From Acd1 sp049973945 (lineage in GTDB: Archaea > Thermoproteota > Thermoprotei_A > Sulfolobales > Sulfolobaceae), in assembly GCA_049973945.1 (NCBI GenBank), contig JBMFJH010000006.1, positions 21,876 to 85,875 on the forward strand: DNA of 64,000 nucleotides. The letters run 5' to 3'. The translations under genes were made by a program, and so were the position numbers. Shown one piece after another: positions 1 through 9,108 of the stretch. Within the stretch, counting starts at the first letter, position 1. Each line of letters starts with the position of its first letter. The notes under the pieces were generated by a model, which ran no database searches, was not told the DNA's origin, and worked only from the letters and a program-made list of their open reading frames with translations.

Positions 1-1
1 C

Positions 2-217
2 CCCTTGCAGTATTACGGTTACATATTGATTTACACGTCAATAGAGCCCCTGATCGTAATCCTCCTTCTCTTAGCCCCCTCAGCTTACTACGCCTCTCAA
101 GGGCTTTACCTGCATTTCGCCGTAATCCTCGGCTCGTTCATCGCCTTGCTTTACCCGATAGTGTATTACGGAGCTAAGGTAGCTGACACGATAAACCAGT
201 GGGAGGTGAGGCGCTGA
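2..217 (+). CDS. nuoA: NuoA-like subunit, C-terminal part (cut by window edge)
   Basis: The reading frame is open to the left edge, so only about the last 71 residues are visible. They start PLQYYGYILIYTSIEP and form two hydrophobic helices ending in a charged tail. NuoA has QYYLYALLF-DIE at the equivalent place, so the match is reasonable although divergent. NuoA is a small membrane subunit of the complex I proton-pumping arm, next to the quinone site. The stop overlaps the next start (TGATG) and the rest of the operon is complex I, which supports the call. The true start lies outside the window. Confidence 0.7.
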   Translation, partial: PLQYYGYILIYTSIEPLIVILLLLAPSAYYASQGLYLHFAVILGSFIALLYPIVYYGAKVADTINQWEVRR

Positions 218-771
218 TGAGCTCCCAACCTCAGTCTCAGCCGCAACCCCAAGCTCAGCCCCAAACTCAGGCCCAACAGAAACAGCAGGAAAGCTACTTG
301 GCCAAGAAATTGGAGGAGCTTAAGGCGAAGGTCAAGGTAAACGTGAAGGTCGAGTCCGACAGGAGGGCAACCGTTGAGGCCGAGAAGGCTAACTTGGTCG
401 CCGTAGCCAGGGTGATGAAGGAGCTAGGCTTTGACCACGTGAAGACGGTTACAGCCATCGACTATCCCGAGACCGAGACCTTTGAAGTTCTTTATCACGT
501 CTCGTCCTATGGCGACATGGAGCTGGCGAAGACCATCGTTACTCTGAAGACAAAAACTAGCTACAAGGATCCAACTCTCCCCTCCCTTTACTCGGTCTGG
601 GAGAGCGTTTGGACAGGAGAGAGGGAAACTTACGAGATGTACGGCATCAAGTTCGAGGGTCATCCCGACATGAGGAGGCTCTTCCTGGACGAAGACTTCG
701 AAGGCGTCTACCCCATGAGGAAGTCCTACAAGGTCAAGCTGGAGGGGTTGTTCGTTGACCGCCCAGCCTAA
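217..771 (+). CDS. nuoC: NADH-quinone oxidoreductase subunit C (NuoC, 30-kDa)
   Basis: 184 residues. The C-terminal two thirds carry the 30-kDa subunit signature: WESVWTGERETYEMYGIKFEGHP, split here as WESVWTGERE then TYEMYGIKFEGHP, followed by RRLFLDEDFEG and YPMRKSYK. It forms part of the peripheral arm of complex I beside NuoD. I chose ATG 217 because it overlaps the nuoA stop and follows GGGAGGTGAG at 201-210. Residues 2-27 are an unusual run of Gln, Pro and Ser with repeating PQ/QA pairs that normal NuoC lacks. nuoB, which usually precedes nuoC, is not present between nuoA and nuoC. Confidence 0.92.
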   Translation: MSSQPQSQPQPQAQPQTQAQQKQQESYLAKKLEELKAKVKVNVKVESDRRATVEAEKANLVAVARVMKELGFDHVKTVTAIDYPETETFEVLYHVSSYGDMELAKTIVTLKTKTSYKDPTLPSLYSVWESVWTGERETYEMYGIKFEGHPDMRRLFLDEDFEGVYPMRKSYKVKLEGLFVDRPA

Positions 772-1969
772 CGTATTCACGATGGACGCTACTCAGATCG
801 ACATAGTGCCCATTGAGGGAGAGCTGAACGTAGGCCCACAGCACCCCGGGTCTGGACACCTGAGGATCCTAGTGAAGCTCAACGGCGACATCATAGAGGA
901 GGCCGAGCTTGACGTAGGCTACGTGCACAGGTCGGTAGAGAAGTTGGCTGAAGTCAGGAACTACATGCACCTCATTCCTCTAGTGGAGAGGCCGGCGATC
1001 CTCGACTCCATCCACATGAACTTGGGCTACATCCTCGCCCTCGAGAAAATAATGGGGGTTGACGTCCCCGAGAGGGCCCAGTACCTGAGGAGCTTGGCCG
1101 CCGAAATAAACAGGATCGCTAGCCACCTTTACGGCACCGGAATCCTCGCCGTGTTCCTGGGCCACTCCACAGGTTTCATGTGGGGCTTCGGGGACAGGGA
1201 AGTTTGGGTGGAAGTCCTCCAGGCGCTCACGGGAGCTAGGGTCACGAACTCGTACATAATTCCGGGGGGAGTCAGGAGGGACCTCACGCCGGCAATTAAG
1301 GAAATGATCGAGAAGGCCCTCAAGTACCAGAGGAAGAGGGTTCCCGAGTGGAAGAGGATATTCCTCAACAACCCCAACATAAGGGCAAGATTAGAGAACG
1401 TAGGAGTTATGACTAGGGAGCGGGCAATAGCCTGGGGGGCAGTGGGGCCGAACCTCAGGGGTTCGGGAGTTTACTACGACGTGAGGAAGTTCGAGCCCTA
1501 CGCCGCTTACGACAGGCTGGACTTCGAGGTTCCGGTGTACAAGGAGGGTGACGCCTACGCGAGGTTGAACGTGAGGTTTGAAGAGATCGAGCAAAGCATG
1601 AACATGATTGAACAGATAATCAAGGAGATACCGCAGGGCAACATACTAAGCGACAGGTTCTTCAAGCAGATCCCTCCGACCAGGCTAAAGAAGCACTTCG
1701 AGACGCACGGCAAGATCGTGTTTCCAGGGTATTACGCGTCGTTCAGGCCACCTAAGGGCGAAGCTGTATCGAGGGTTGAAGCGTCGAGAGGGGAGCTCGT
1801 TTACTATCTCTACAGCGACGGTTCGCCCAAGCCCTACAGGATGAGGATGATAACCCCGTCCTACAGGGCTATCTACGTGTTCAAGCAGTTAGCCAAGGGG
1901 GCCCGTTATGCCGACCTCGTCGCGATTTACGGGAGCTTAGATTACTTCCCTCCGGAGGCTGATAGGTGA
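755..1969 (+). CDS. nuoD: NADH-quinone oxidoreductase subunit D (NuoD, 49-kDa)
   Basis: 404 residues from TTG 755, or 395 from ATG 782; the GGAGGGG at 741-747 favours TTG 755. The start of the fold is clear in NVGPQHPGSGHLRI, with DVGYVHRSVEKLAE and the Leu-rich HLIPLVERPAILDS after it. This subunit descends from the [NiFe]-hydrogenase large subunit and lines the quinone pocket with NuoB. It overlaps nuoC by 17 nt, so the two are probably translated together. The C-terminus ends ADLVAIYGSLDYFPPEADR, where bona fide NuoD proteins end with a similar GSLD-PxxDR motif. Confidence 0.95.
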   Translation: MTAQPNVFTMDATQIDIVPIEGELNVGPQHPGSGHLRILVKLNGDIIEEAELDVGYVHRSVEKLAEVRNYMHLIPLVERPAILDSIHMNLGYILALEKIMGVDVPERAQYLRSLAAEINRIASHLYGTGILAVFLGHSTGFMWGFGDREVWVEVLQALTGARVTNSYIIPGGVRRDLTPAIKEMIEKALKYQRKRVPEWKRIFLNNPNIRARLENVGVMTRERAIAWGAVGPNLRGSGVYYDVRKFEPYAAYDRLDFEVPVYKEGDAYARLNVRFEEIEQSMNMIEQIIKEIPQGNILSDRFFKQIPPTRLKKHFETHGKIVFPGYYASFRPPKGEAVSRVEASRGELVYYLYSDGSPKPYRMRMITPSYRAIYVFKQLAKGARYADLVAIYGSLDYFPPEADR

Positions 1970-3024
1970 TGGACGTCCTCAGAGACCTTGAATACGCTAT
2001 ATTCTATCCGTCCTTCTTCAACATGATAATTTTCCCTGGACTGATAGTGGGAGGACTCTTCATCCTCTTTGTCATCTGGTTCGAGAGGAAGATCGCCGCC
2101 AGGGTTCAGATGAGGGTTGGGCCGTATTACGTGTCGAGGTTCGGCGGGATAGCCCAGCTGTTAGCTGACGCGATAAGGATCGCCCTTCAGGAGATCATAG
2201 TACCTGCCGGGGTGAACCCAACGCTCTACGCCATAGCACCGGCCCTTCCGCTGATATTCGCGTTCTTGCCGATGGCGTTCTTACCAATGTCAGTGATCCC
2301 CCAGTCCGGCTCAGTCTTCTCGGCCCACTTCAAGGCGTTCTACGACCCTAACGTAGGGATGGGGATAGTGGCTGCGGTGCCGACGGAGTACAGCCTAATC
2401 GCAGTCCTGGCTATCGAGGCGGCCTACCCGATTTTCGTAATACTTCAGGCGTGGGCAACTAACAACAGGTTCGCGTTGGTGGGAGCCGTAAGGGAGGCGT
2501 ACATTTCAGTCGCCTACGACGTTCTACTCCTGATGTCGATTATCGCTATAGCAATTGAGTACCACACTCTTGACGTAGCCAAGATAGTACAGTCTGGTAT
2601 TCCGGGGGCAGTCGCCAACCCCCTTGCAGCACTTTTGTTTCTCGTGGGCATGATAATGGCTACCAGCAGGTTCCCCTTCGAGATCGTTGAGGCGGAGAGC
2701 GAGTTGGTTACAGGTCCTGCCACCGAGTACAGCGGCTTACTCTTCTTGTTGGCCATGGGTGGTTCGTACTTCGGGACTTACGTCTACGCGCTTTACTTTT
2801 CCGCCGTATTCCTCGGCGGGTGGTACCCGCTTACTGGGCTCCCTGGGATGGTTCTCCTCTTCGTGAAAGCCGCGTTGATAGTCCTGTTCTCCGTGTTCCT
2901 CAGGTCGGTCTACGGAAGGTATAGGATAGACCAGGCCCTGAGGAACTCGTGGCGTGTCTTGTTCCCCGTAGCACTAGCCTCCATAATTCTAGGTTTCGTG
3001 GGTGGGTGGGTATGGATCAGGTGA
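1969..3024 (+). CDS. nuoH: NADH-quinone oxidoreductase subunit H (NuoH)
   Basis: About 351 residues, with roughly eight membrane helices. ERKIAARVQMRVGPYYV is the typical NuoH loop motif near residue 40, and RFPFEIVEAESELVTG is the conserved quinone-channel loop. NuoH anchors the peripheral arm to the membrane arm and forms part of the quinone tunnel. ATG 1969 directly overlaps the nuoD stop (TGATG); a GTG one codon earlier is the alternative. It overlaps nuoI by 13 nt. Confidence 0.95.
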   Translation: MDVLRDLEYAIFYPSFFNMIIFPGLIVGGLFILFVIWFERKIAARVQMRVGPYYVSRFGGIAQLLADAIRIALQEIIVPAGVNPTLYAIAPALPLIFAFLPMAFLPMSVIPQSGSVFSAHFKAFYDPNVGMGIVAAVPTEYSLIAVLAIEAAYPIFVILQAWATNNRFALVGAVREAYISVAYDVLLLMSIIAIAIEYHTLDVAKIVQSGIPGAVANPLAALLFLVGMIMATSRFPFEIVEAESELVTGPATEYSGLLFLLAMGGSYFGTYVYALYFSAVFLGGWYPLTGLPGMVLLFVKAALIVLFSVFLRSVYGRYRIDQALRNSWRVLFPVALASIILGFVGGWVWIR

Positions 3025-3521
3025 AAATTAAGGAATACAAGAAAACGAAAAACCCCTTCAAGTTATTCGGCGATCACGTAGCGGCGATTGGGGAAGGCAT
3101 CAAGCACGCCATAAAGCCAAAGACCATAACGCTGAGATACCCCGACATGGCCCTCTCCTTGCCTACTAACTATAGGGGGATGATCAGGCTCTACAAGGAC
3201 GTGTGCATAGGCTGTTCCCTCTGCGCTATGATATGCCCGGCGGACGCCATGAGAATGACGACTTGGGAGGGGAAGAAGCTCCCCATGATTAACTACGGGA
3301 GGTGCGTGTTCTGCGGCTTCTGCGTCGACGTCTGCCCAGTAGACGCCCTTAAGGAGACCAGGGTTCACGACGCTGCCTTCCAGAACCGCAGGGACTTGGT
3401 CTTCAACCCCCACAAGTTCAGCCAGGACTTCGATCCGGCGTTACCGACTGACAGAACTGTCAGGAAAGTGAAGGCGGTCATAGACGAGGAGAAGGGGATC
3501 AGGTATGTCCCTGACGAGTGA
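3012..3521 (+). CDS. nuoI: NADH-quinone oxidoreductase subunit I (NuoI), 2x[4Fe-4S]
   Basis: 169 residues. Two ferredoxin-type motifs are present: CIGCSLCAMICP from about residue 65 and CVFCGFCVDVCP from about residue 98. Together they bind clusters N6a and N6b, which pass electrons to NuoB. The N-terminus is basic (MDQVKIKEYKKTKNPFK). I chose ATG 3012, inside the end of nuoH after GGGTGGGT, over upstream in-frame starts that would lie deep within the nuoH coding region. Electron donor partners (NuoE/F/G) are not in the window, as expected for archaeal 11-subunit complexes. Confidence 0.94.
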   Translation: MDQVKIKEYKKTKNPFKLFGDHVAAIGEGIKHAIKPKTITLRYPDMALSLPTNYRGMIRLYKDVCIGCSLCAMICPADAMRMTTWEGKKLPMINYGRCVFCGFCVDVCPVDALKETRVHDAAFQNRRDLVFNPHKFSQDFDPALPTDRTVRKVKAVIDEEKGIRYVPDE

Positions 3522-4020
3522 GGTAGGACACTACCTTTACCTGGGTGTCACAGTCCTCTTGTCCGCCTTCGCAGTAGCCTCAGCCATAACCATCGTTAAG
3601 CAGAGGGTAGTGCTGTACTCAGCCGTGGCTTTAGCCTTCCTCGGCTTCGCTGTGGCTGGGCTAGTAGCTCTGCTGTCGCCTGGAGCTTACGGGATTTACT
3701 CGGTGTTCCACGTCCTGCTTTACGTCGGTGCTACAGTTACTTTCATCGCTTTGACGATCGTCCTGTTCAGGGGGATAGACGTCAAGCCCTCGCCCACAGC
3801 CGGGACGATCCTTGGTATCGCCGTTGCTTTCTTGGTCGCCGTTGTAACGGTCGTCGCAGTTTACCCAGTGACACAAGGCACCTTCAGCCAACCCCAGGCA
3901 TTGGACTTAGTCGAACTAGCGAATCAGTTGCTTGGCACTTACTGGTTCCCAATAGTGGTACTGATAGTCGGTCTCGTGACTACCGTGATCGAAGCTCTGG
4001 CTTTGGCTAGGAGGAGGTGA
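3505..4020 (+). CDS. nuoJ: NADH-quinone oxidoreductase subunit J (NuoJ)
   Basis: 171 residues with five predicted membrane helices. The motif YGIYSVFHVLLYVGATVTF, near residue 55-75, matches the conserved third helix of NuoJ (normally YVGAVMVLFLF), which contains the pi-bulge. The start overlaps the end of nuoI by 17 nt and the stop overlaps nuoK by 4 nt. It is part of the proton-pumping arm. Family assignment rests on the motif and on its fixed place between nuoI and nuoK. Confidence 0.88.
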   Translation: MSLTSEVGHYLYLGVTVLLSAFAVASAITIVKQRVVLYSAVALAFLGFAVAGLVALLSPGAYGIYSVFHVLLYVGATVTFIALTIVLFRGIDVKPSPTAGTILGIAVAFLVAVVTVVAVYPVTQGTFSQPQALDLVELANQLLGTYWFPIVVLIVGLVTTVIEALALARRR

Positions 4021-4310
4021 GCGCGATGTTGGTTGGCCTGATAGTTCTCTCCACGGCGATAGTCCTTGTCGCGATCGGTCTATACGGACTAATGAGCAGT
4101 AGGAACATTATCAGGACGTTGCTTTCGTCTGAAATCCTTTTAAACGCCTCCATTCTCTTCGTTTTCGCCTTGTCTTACCTAAGGGGGCTCACTTACCAGC
4201 CCGTAATCTACTCCGTCTTCGCGATAAGTATGGCCCTAATTGAGGTGGTCGTAGCTTTCGCTGCCGTAATACTCTACTTCAGGTCTAGGGGGACCCTGGA
4301 GGTGGACTGA
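4017..4310 (+). CDS. nuoK: NADH-quinone oxidoreductase subunit K (NuoK)
   Basis: 97 residues with three membrane helices, the standard length. The motifs GLYGLMSSRNIIRTLLSSEILLNA (in two parts, GLYGLMSSRNIIRT and LLSSEILLNA) and ISMALIEVVVAFAAVI carry the two membrane glutamates of the NuoK proton path. GTG 4017 overlaps the nuoJ stop (GTGA); ATG 4026 three codons later is the alternative start. It is directly followed, with no gap, by the NuoM-NuoL fusion gene. Confidence 0.93.
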   Translation: MSAMLVGLIVLSTAIVLVAIGLYGLMSSRNIIRTLLSSEILLNASILFVFALSYLRGLTYQPVIYSVFAISMALIEVVVAFAAVILYFRSRGTLEVD

Positions 4311-7300
4311 ATGATCATGTGGTACATCCTTGTACTCACACTAGTCCTTGGTTCGCTTCCCTTCTTTGTTAAGTCTAAAAAGGCCTCGATGACGCTAGCC
4401 GCCCTCTCTATAGTCCCAGGATTCGCGTACTTCGCCTTCTATAACAGATTAGAGGCGTTCTACGTCGCCCCTACCGTAGGATCGTTCGGATTGGTAGTCA
4501 ACAACCTTAGCCTGCCCATGATTGTCACCATTCTCCCCGTCACGCTCCTCACGGTCTTCTACTCGGCTAGGTACATGGAGGAGAGGTTCCACGAACTAGG
4601 CCAGGGGTCATGGGGGACTTATTTCGGCCTCTACTCCTTGTTCGCCCTCTCCATGCTTTACACCGTAATGTCGACCAACTTGTTGGAGATCTACCTCTTC
4701 CTTGAGTTAGGTCTCGTCACTTCTTTCCTTTTGATCCTCCTTTACGGTTACGGAGACAGGAAGAGAATATCCCTACTCTACTTCGTTTGGACCCACGTTG
4801 CCACGATCCTGATGCTGATCTCCGTCGTGTTACTGGGGATAGAGACTGGGACGATGGACATTTACAAGGACGCGACAACGCTGTACAACTACAGTCAGAT
4901 CGCGTACGCTGGCCTGATCCTCCTCGCCGGTTTCGTCGGGATGATGATAAAGGGAGCAATGGGGGGCGTGAACGTTTGGCTCCCATACGCTCACGGCGAG
5001 GCCCCAACCCCTATTTCAGTGCTCTTGAGCCCGAATATGGTAGGCCTTGGAGTCTACACGGCTACGATTTACATGTACCTGTTCAGGGACATGACCTGGC
5101 TGGGCCCGGTGTTCGTTACCTGGGCCGTCTTCACCATGATTTACGGCGGGCTAAACGCCTTAGCCCAAATCGACTTCAAGCGGTTCCTCGCTTACTCGAG
5201 CGTCTCTCAGATGGGATACATGCTCTTGGGCTCGTCAATTGCTTTCTACGTCGGCCTCAAGGGTAGCGTAGCCGAATTACCCTTGGGCGTCATAGCCTCC
5301 CTCCTGGTTTACGTCTCGCACGGCTTCGGCAAGGCTATCCTTTTCATGAGTGCGGGTGCTATGATAACGGAGCTACACGAAAGGGACATATACAAACTGG
5401 GCGGGTTGTACTCGTCCTCACCGCTCCACAGCACTTTGGCCTTCATCGGGGCCCTGAACCTCCTAGGTTTGCCCCCTACTGTCGGGTTGATCAGCGAGGT
5501 TCTCCTTTTACTCTCGATAGGCGACCTCCTGAACGTCATGGGGGTTTACGCTTATGTGATCCTCATAGCGTTCTTAATGATAGCTATAGGAGTCTCCTCC
5601 GCTTACTTAACTTACCTGTACAAGAGGGTGTTCGCAGGTAAACCTAAGGAATCGAGCCTAGATCGAGCGAAGGAGTACAACGTACCCATGGCATTGCTCG
5701 CCGCAGTTTCTATAGCCCTGTTCTTCGTCCCTCAGCTCGTCGTTCCTCCCTTATCTAATTTCTACGCGCCGATAGGCGGCTCGGACTACTACCTAGCGGC
5801 TATAGTATTCCTACCCCTTCTGGGTGCGTTGATCGCCTTGATCACGCCGAAGGGACTCAACCAGGACGCGAGGGGCAGTATCGTGGTCGCGCTGATAGGA
5901 GTCTCGGCAATCTTGGCCACGCTAGAGCTGGTTAAAGCGATCCCGCAGTTCTCTCTCGAAGCCCCGCTCAAGCAAATCGACTCTTACGACTTAGGCGGGT
6001 TCTTCACGTTCAGGCTCTCTCCGCTCCAGGCAATCTTGGGAGCGTTAGTTTCCTGGCTCTCGTTCTTCATCTCTCTCTACAGCGTAGGCTACATGAAAGA
6101 GGATAACGTGCTTAGGAGGTACTGGGGCTTCTTCGGTTTCTTCGTTTCTTCCATGCTTGCCGTAGTTTACGCCGATAACATGTTGCTATTCCTAACCGGA
6201 TGGGAGGGGACGAGCCTCGCTTCCTACGGCCTAATAAGCTACTGGCTGGACGACAACGACAGGAACATCATAGGAGACCTCGGAAGGTACGTGCTCGGGA
6301 TTGAGTACATTTCCAGGCCAACGACGAGCGGGATCAGGGCAATGATATTCACGAGGCTTGGAGACGTAGGTTTGATCTCGTCCTTCGGTTACCTCCTCTT
6401 CCTGACATCGGGGTCTCAGTACTTGGGGAACACCTCGCTCTACGGCGCTTTGCTCCCTCACGTGGGCGAACTCTACCAGATCCAGGGAGCGTGGATAGTC
6501 TTACTCTTCCTCATGCTGGGAGGCCTCGGTAAGAGCGCCCAGTTCCCCCTCACCCAGTGGCTCTTAACCGCAATGACCGGCCCTACTCCCGTCAGCGCGC
6601 TGATACACGCGGCCACCATGGTCAACCTGGGAGCGATCCTGACGTATTTCGTCTACCCCTACCTGAAGTACCCAGACCCTCAGACCCTCCTGTTCGCCTC
6701 AGTCATGTTCGGGATATCGCTGTTCACTGCCGTGTATACTAGCACGTCGGCCCTAGCCTCTAACGAGCAAAAGCTCATCTTGGCTTACTCTACCGCTGAC
6801 CAGATCTCATTAATGATACTGACTTCCTCGGCAGGAGCAGTTGTTGCCGCGGCTACAGGCGACGTTAACTTCCTCTACGTTTCCATCCTGGTCTCGCTGT
6901 TCCAGATGATGGCTCACGGCGTTTACAAGGCTACGCTGTTCATGAACGCGGGGACTTTGATTCACTACACAGAGAGTAGGTACGTCGGCATAACTCCTAG
7001 GCTCTACAAGCACCTGAAGCTCGTCTTCGTCCTGCAACTTATAGCGGCTTTGAACCTCGCGAACCTTATACCTTTGATAGGGTTCTGGGCCCACAACGCG
7101 ATTTCTGCCGTCCTTGCTAACTATGGCCCAGTGTGGGGGGTTTACGTACTGACCGAATTCCTCGGGGCAATTTACATTACAAGGTACATAGCGAAGACGT
7201 TCCTGTGGCCTAAGGGAGAGGAGCTTCACGAGGAAGGCCACTACAGCCCGATTATGTTCGTGTCTCCACTAATCCTCGCGATCGTTTCGATAGCCTTGGG

Positions 7301-7727
7301 CCTAGCCTTCCCAACAATAGCTAGTTACTTCTTGGGTCAAGAGGCCTCGCACGTCCTCGAGATCGACGTCCCCGAACTGGCCCTGTCATTGATAGGCATA
7401 GCTATTGCCTTCGCCCTCTTCGTGAGGGGCTTCGAGATGAGGCCCAACCCGCTTGTGAACTTCTTGTACTACGCCTGGTACGTCAATCCCGCCTTCGATA
7501 AGTTCGGGTTCAAGTCCTTCGACTTCGCGAAGGGCCTGTACAAGCACTTCGAGTTCGGTGTGATTGACACCTACCTCAACGTTAAGCTACCGAACGGCCT
7601 GATTTCGGCAGGGAACTCGCTAGTAAGGGGGCTTCAGGATCAGGTGCTAAGGGATTACATCGGAGTTTACGTCTCAGGCCTCCTGCTCGTCATCGTAATT
7701 CTCCTGTTAGTCCTGGCGGTGGTGTGA
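4311..7727 (+). CDS. Fused NuoM-NuoL antiporter-like subunit of complex I
   Basis: A single 1138-residue frame holds two complete Mrp-type antiporter domains. Residues 1 to about 485 are NuoM-like: FLELGLVTSFLLI carries the TM5 glutamate, and WLPYAHGEAPTPISVLLS the usual NuoM signature. From about residue 488 a NuoL-like half starts (YYLAAIVFLPLLGALIA), with TGWEGTSLASYGLISYW and the NuoL hallmark KSAQFPLTQWLLTAMTGPTP followed by SALIHAATMVN. The C-terminus has the amphipathic lateral region and last helix typical of NuoL. No stop or frameshift separates the halves. It lies between nuoK (0 nt gap) and nuoN (1 nt gap). Usual complexes encode L and M separately. Confidence 0.9.
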   Translation: MIMWYILVLTLVLGSLPFFVKSKKASMTLAALSIVPGFAYFAFYNRLEAFYVAPTVGSFGLVVNNLSLPMIVTILPVTLLTVFYSARYMEERFHELGQGSWGTYFGLYSLFALSMLYTVMSTNLLEIYLFLELGLVTSFLLILLYGYGDRKRISLLYFVWTHVATILMLISVVLLGIETGTMDIYKDATTLYNYSQIAYAGLILLAGFVGMMIKGAMGGVNVWLPYAHGEAPTPISVLLSPNMVGLGVYTATIYMYLFRDMTWLGPVFVTWAVFTMIYGGLNALAQIDFKRFLAYSSVSQMGYMLLGSSIAFYVGLKGSVAELPLGVIASLLVYVSHGFGKAILFMSAGAMITELHERDIYKLGGLYSSSPLHSTLAFIGALNLLGLPPTVGLISEVLLLLSIGDLLNVMGVYAYVILIAFLMIAIGVSSAYLTYLYKRVFAGKPKESSLDRAKEYNVPMALLAAVSIALFFVPQLVVPPLSNFYAPIGGSDYYLAAIVFLPLLGALIALITPKGLNQDARGSIVVALIGVSAILATLELVKAIPQFSLEAPLKQIDSYDLGGFFTFRLSPLQAILGALVSWLSFFISLYSVGYMKEDNVLRRYWGFFGFFVSSMLAVVYADNMLLFLTGWEGTSLASYGLISYWLDDNDRNIIGDLGRYVLGIEYISRPTTSGIRAMIFTRLGDVGLISSFGYLLFLTSGSQYLGNTSLYGALLPHVGELYQIQGAWIVLLFLMLGGLGKSAQFPLTQWLLTAMTGPTPVSALIHAATMVNLGAILTYFVYPYLKYPDPQTLLFASVMFGISLFTAVYTSTSALASNEQKLILAYSTADQISLMILTSSAGAVVAAATGDVNFLYVSILVSLFQMMAHGVYKATLFMNAGTLIHYTESRYVGITPRLYKHLKLVFVLQLIAALNLANLIPLIGFWAHNAISAVLANYGPVWGVYVLTEFLGAIYITRYIAKTFLWPKGEELHEEGHYSPIMFVSPLILAIVSIALGLAFPTIASYFLGQEASHVLEIDVPELALSLIGIAIAFALFVRGFEMRPNPLVNFLYYAWYVNPAFDKFGFKSFDFAKGLYKHFEFGVIDTYLNVKLPNGLISAGNSLVRGLQDQVLRDYIGVYVSGLLLVIVILLLVLAVV

Positions 7728-7728
7728 G

Positions 7729-9108
7729 ATGATCGGGCTCGAGAACTACGTCCCAATTGTGGTTCCTTCCGTCGTTGTCCTTATAGTGTCGATATTGGTA
7801 CTACCTTTGAGGTCTTTCAAGGCAGTAGTCGCGTTGGGATCTTTCTCACTCGTAGCCTCCATTATCAGCGAGCTTTACGGTTACTTCCTCGGACTTCAGC
7901 CTTACTCCCTGTTTTCTAGTCAGGTCAGGATTGATCTGACTTACTACCTGTTCTCGCTGATAACTGACGTCACCGGGCTGTTCGTGATCTTGGGAACCTA
8001 CAGCGTGATTCAGGACTGGCCCACCAGGAACTCCTTCGTTTCGTTGACCCTCCTCACGATCCTTGGAATACACTACCTTTCGGCCTTTCAGAGCGTGCCC
8101 ATGTTCCTGATGGGGTGGGGAATAAGCTCCGCAGCAGTTTACGCCCTCGCAATGCTCTCCAAGGACAGGCTTTCGGTCGTCGCTGGCGTCAAGTATCTAG
8201 TCATGGGCGTAATCAGTAGCTCGCTCATTGTTCTCGGCCTCGCCTTCTTCGTAGCCTTCACGGGAAGCTTGAGCTTCGTCGGTGTTCAGGTCAACTCTGG
8301 AGTAATCATCGCAGTTATTCTGCTCAGCGTGGCCTTCATGTTCAAGTTGGGGACCTTTCCGTTCCACACGTGGTTGCCCGACCTTTACTCAAAGGGCGAC
8401 AGGGGTTCGTTGATAGCGGTTGCGAGCATTGGTAAGCTAGTAGCGGTGGCCCCCTTCGTGAGGGTCTTGACTTTACTTGACCCTACGCCTGCGCTCACTC
8501 AGACCGAAATCGAGGTGTTTTCGGTCTTAGCGATAGCCACTTTGATTTTCGGCAACGTGATGGCGTTCGGAAGGAAGGACTTGAGCGAGATGATAGCCTA
8601 CAGCTCGGTCGCACAGGCCGGCTACTTCCTCTTGGCTTTCGCCATGATTTCAGTAAGCCCGGCACCCGCCTTTATCGGGCTGATCACTCAAACCCTTACG
8701 TATACGATTGCCCAGGCGGGAATATTTGCCGGGATCGCGTACATAGAGAAATCGAGCGGGAGCTCGGAGTACAAGGCCTTAAGGGGTTTTGCCTCGGGAG
8801 ATAGACTTGCTGCCTTCTCCTTTATTGTACTACTACTCAGTTTGCTCGGAGTACCGCCCATCATCGGGTTCTGGGCTAAGTTGTACATCTTCGAATCCAC
8901 CTTCCCATATCCGATCCTGACGATTTTGGGCCTCCTTAACAGTGCGGCTTCTGCAGGATATTACATACAGCCGTTCAGAGAGATGTTCGCGGGCGGTAAA
9001 TGGAACGTCGTCCCGTCTCCTGAGAGGGCTACGTTGGTGGGAGCCGCGTTCCTATCAATAACTTTAGGATTATATCTGCCGTTATTGCTCGTGGGTGTCA
9101 CGATTTGA
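7729..9108 (+). CDS. nuoN: NADH-quinone oxidoreductase subunit N (NuoN)
   Basis: 459 residues and about 13-14 membrane helices. FKLGTFPFHTWLPDLYSKGD is the antiporter-family TM7-8 motif, and SVAQAGYFLLAF and LSLLGVPPIIGFWAKLYIF are typical of NuoN. It is the third antiporter-like unit of the membrane arm and closes the nuo operon. The stop overlaps the TTG start of the following inositol-phosphate synthase gene (TTGA), so that gene is likely to be cotranscribed. Confidence 0.93.
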   Translation: MIGLENYVPIVVPSVVVLIVSILVLPLRSFKAVVALGSFSLVASIISELYGYFLGLQPYSLFSSQVRIDLTYYLFSLITDVTGLFVILGTYSVIQDWPTRNSFVSLTLLTILGIHYLSAFQSVPMFLMGWGISSAAVYALAMLSKDRLSVVAGVKYLVMGVISSSLIVLGLAFFVAFTGSLSFVGVQVNSGVIIAVILLSVAFMFKLGTFPFHTWLPDLYSKGDRGSLIAVASIGKLVAVAPFVRVLTLLDPTPALTQTEIEVFSVLAIATLIFGNVMAFGRKDLSEMIAYSSVAQAGYFLLAFAMISVSPAPAFIGLITQTLTYTIAQAGIFAGIAYIEKSSGSSEYKALRGFASGDRLAAFSFIVLLLSLLGVPPIIGFWAKLYIFESTFPYPILTILGLLNSAASAGYYIQPFREMFAGGKWNVVPSPERATLVGAAFLSITLGLYLPLLLVGVTI

